The position numbers and the translations under genes are program-made. Positions 5,783 through 6,531 of a stretch of DNA of 6,531 nt are shown here, one piece after another (the stretch's first letter is position 1; each line of letters opens with the position of its first letter). Under the pieces are notes generated by a model. The model was given only the letters and a program-made list of their open reading frames with translations, did not search any database and had not been told where the DNA came from. Origin of the DNA: Novosphingobium sp. (GTDB lineage Bacteria > Pseudomonadota > Alphaproteobacteria > Sphingomonadales > Sphingomonadaceae); the NCBI GenBank assembly GCA_030830245.1, contig JAURNJ010000290.1:1-6531 (forward strand), read 5' to 3'.

Positions 5783-5796
5783 CTGGCTCAGTCCCG
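5776..5796. terminator. hairpin over the convergent modC/amidohydrolase stops; possible bidirectional terminator
   Basis: GACTG (5781-5785), loop GCT, CAGTC (5789-5793), extended by GG/CC after a two-base CT bulge. The stem overlaps the modC stop (5780-5782), and its loop and 3' arm overlap the opposing stop (5788-5790). There is no T-tract on either strand, so function as a terminator is uncertain. Confidence 0.35.
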
Positions 5797-6531
5797 CTGA
5801 TAGACCGTCCTGCCTCGCGCGATGGTCTCCACAACCTTGATGTCGGCAAGCCTGGCCGGATCGGCAGTCAAGGGATCAGCGTCGAGGATCACAAGGTCGG
5901 CGCGCTTGCCCGCCGTGATCGTGCCCTTGCTGCCTTCCTCGAAATACTGCCGCGCGCCGTTGATGGTCAGGGCCTGTAGCGCTTCGTAGGCGGTGATCCG
6001 CTGCTCCGTGCCGAGCACATGGCCGCTGCGGGTCGCGCGATTGACGGCAATCGAAAGCAGCCGCATCGCCATGGGCGGCACCACCGGCGCATCATTATGG
6101 ATGGTGAAGGGCAAGCCGCGCCGTATGGCGGATCGTGACGGGCTGATCCGGCTGGCGCGCTCGTCGCCGAAGATCACACGGTGCCAGTCTCCCCAGAAAT
6201 AGGGATGCACCGCATAGAACGACGGCACGATGGCCAGTGTCCTGGCCTGATCGAGCTGCATCTCGGTCATCAGCTGGCCGTGGATGATGACGGTGCGGTG
6301 ATCGACCTTTGCCTCGCCGATGGCGCTGCCGACCGAATCGATGAGCAACTGGATCGCGGCATCGCCGTTGGCATGGGCCAGCACCGGCGTTTTGGCGGCA
6401 ATGCAGTTGGTGAGGTCCAGCATGAACCGCGATGGATCGACGGTCGGATAGGCGACATAGTCAGCACCCTTCCCTTCGGGCGGCAGCAGGTAGGGTTTGG
6501 ACAGCCATGCCGGGCGCCGCTGCGGCGCACC
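5788..6531 (-). CDS. amidohydrolase, YtcJ-like (Amidohydro_3), C-terminal part
   Basis: Partial gene: the frame is open to the right edge, giving the last 247 residues, while family members are usually about 530-620. Motifs of the YtcJ/Amidohydro_3 metal-dependent hydrolases are present: VLAHANGDAAIQLLIDSV and VIIHGQLM (metal-site histidines of the barrel), FYAVHPYFWGDWH, and IHNDAPVVPPMAMRLLSIAVNRATRSG (the Asp of HNDAP is the probable catalytic/metal aspartate). It ends with the beta-sandwich tail GTITAGKRADLVILDADPL. The N-terminal HxH metal motif and any signal peptide lie outside the window. Members hydrolyse amide or related bonds of varied small molecules, so the substrate is not assignable. 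It converges on modC with 5 bp between stops, so it belongs to a separate transcript. Confidence 0.88.
   Translation of the reverse strand, partial: GAPQRRPAWLSKPYLLPPEGKGADYVAYPTVDPSRFMLDLTNCIAAKTPVLAHANGDAAIQLLIDSVGSAIGEAKVDHRTVIIHGQLMTEMQLDQARTLAIVPSFYAVHPYFWGDWHRVIFGDERASRISPSRSAIRRGLPFTIHNDAPVVPPMAMRLLSIAVNRATRSGHVLGTEQRITAYEALQALTINGARQYFEEGSKGTITAGKRADLVILDADPLTADPARLADIKVVETIARGRTVYQRD

Overview
This is a high-GC, densely packed bacterial window with very short intergenic gaps. It looks like an alphaproteobacterium, most plausibly a sphingomonad such as Novosphingobium or Sphingobium. That placement is an inference from composition and gene content: a short ModC without a TOBE domain, a hydroxysteroid/coniferyl-type SDR beside a VOC protein, and a YtcJ-like amidohydrolase. 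No rRNA or other marker gene is present to confirm it.

Layout. (1) 1-1218, minus strand: an operon of a membrane cytochrome b (b561-like) followed, with an 8-nt overlap, by the 5' part of a Tat-exported, probably lipid-anchored molybdopterin oxidoreductase of the sulfite oxidase/MsrP class. The oxidoreductase is cut by the left edge. (2) 1323-2726, plus strand: a two-gene unit encoding a glyoxalase-fold VOC protein and an SDR of the 3-alpha-hydroxysteroid/coniferyl-alcohol dehydrogenase type. It diverges from the cytochrome gene across about 100 bp. (3) 2734-3549, minus strand: a double-hotdog acyl-CoA thioesterase whose stop codon lies 7 bp from that of the SDR. (4) 3692-5782, plus strand: modA-modB-modC, a molybdate ABC importer with overlapping genes. 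It is preceded by a 142-bp divergent intergenic region containing a good candidate molybdate-responsive ModE operator. (5) 5788-6531, minus strand: the C-terminal two-thirds or less of an Amidohydro_3 (YtcJ-like) hydrolase, cut by the right edge and convergent with modC with 5 bp between the stops.

How it works together. The molybdate importer and the molybdoenzyme/cytochrome b pair form a plausible molybdenum theme. ModABC supplies Mo for the cofactor, and the exported Mo enzyme would exchange electrons with the quinone pool through the cytochrome b. The VOC-SDR unit and the thioesterase lie between them and look like peripheral catabolism of an aromatic, steroid or acyl-CoA substrate. Nothing in the sequence fixes the substrate.

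Most interesting points: the TATATA-N6-AATATA operator-like palindrome before modA, with a second perfect inverted repeat next to it; the 209-residue ModC lacking a molybdate-sensing domain; lipobox signals on both the Mo enzyme (with Asp at +2) and ModA; the Gln-Glu-His-Glu predicted metal site in the VOC protein; and compact palindromes over the stop codons at both convergent junctions. I found no mobile element, CRISPR array, tRNA or rRNA, and no convincing wholly new system.
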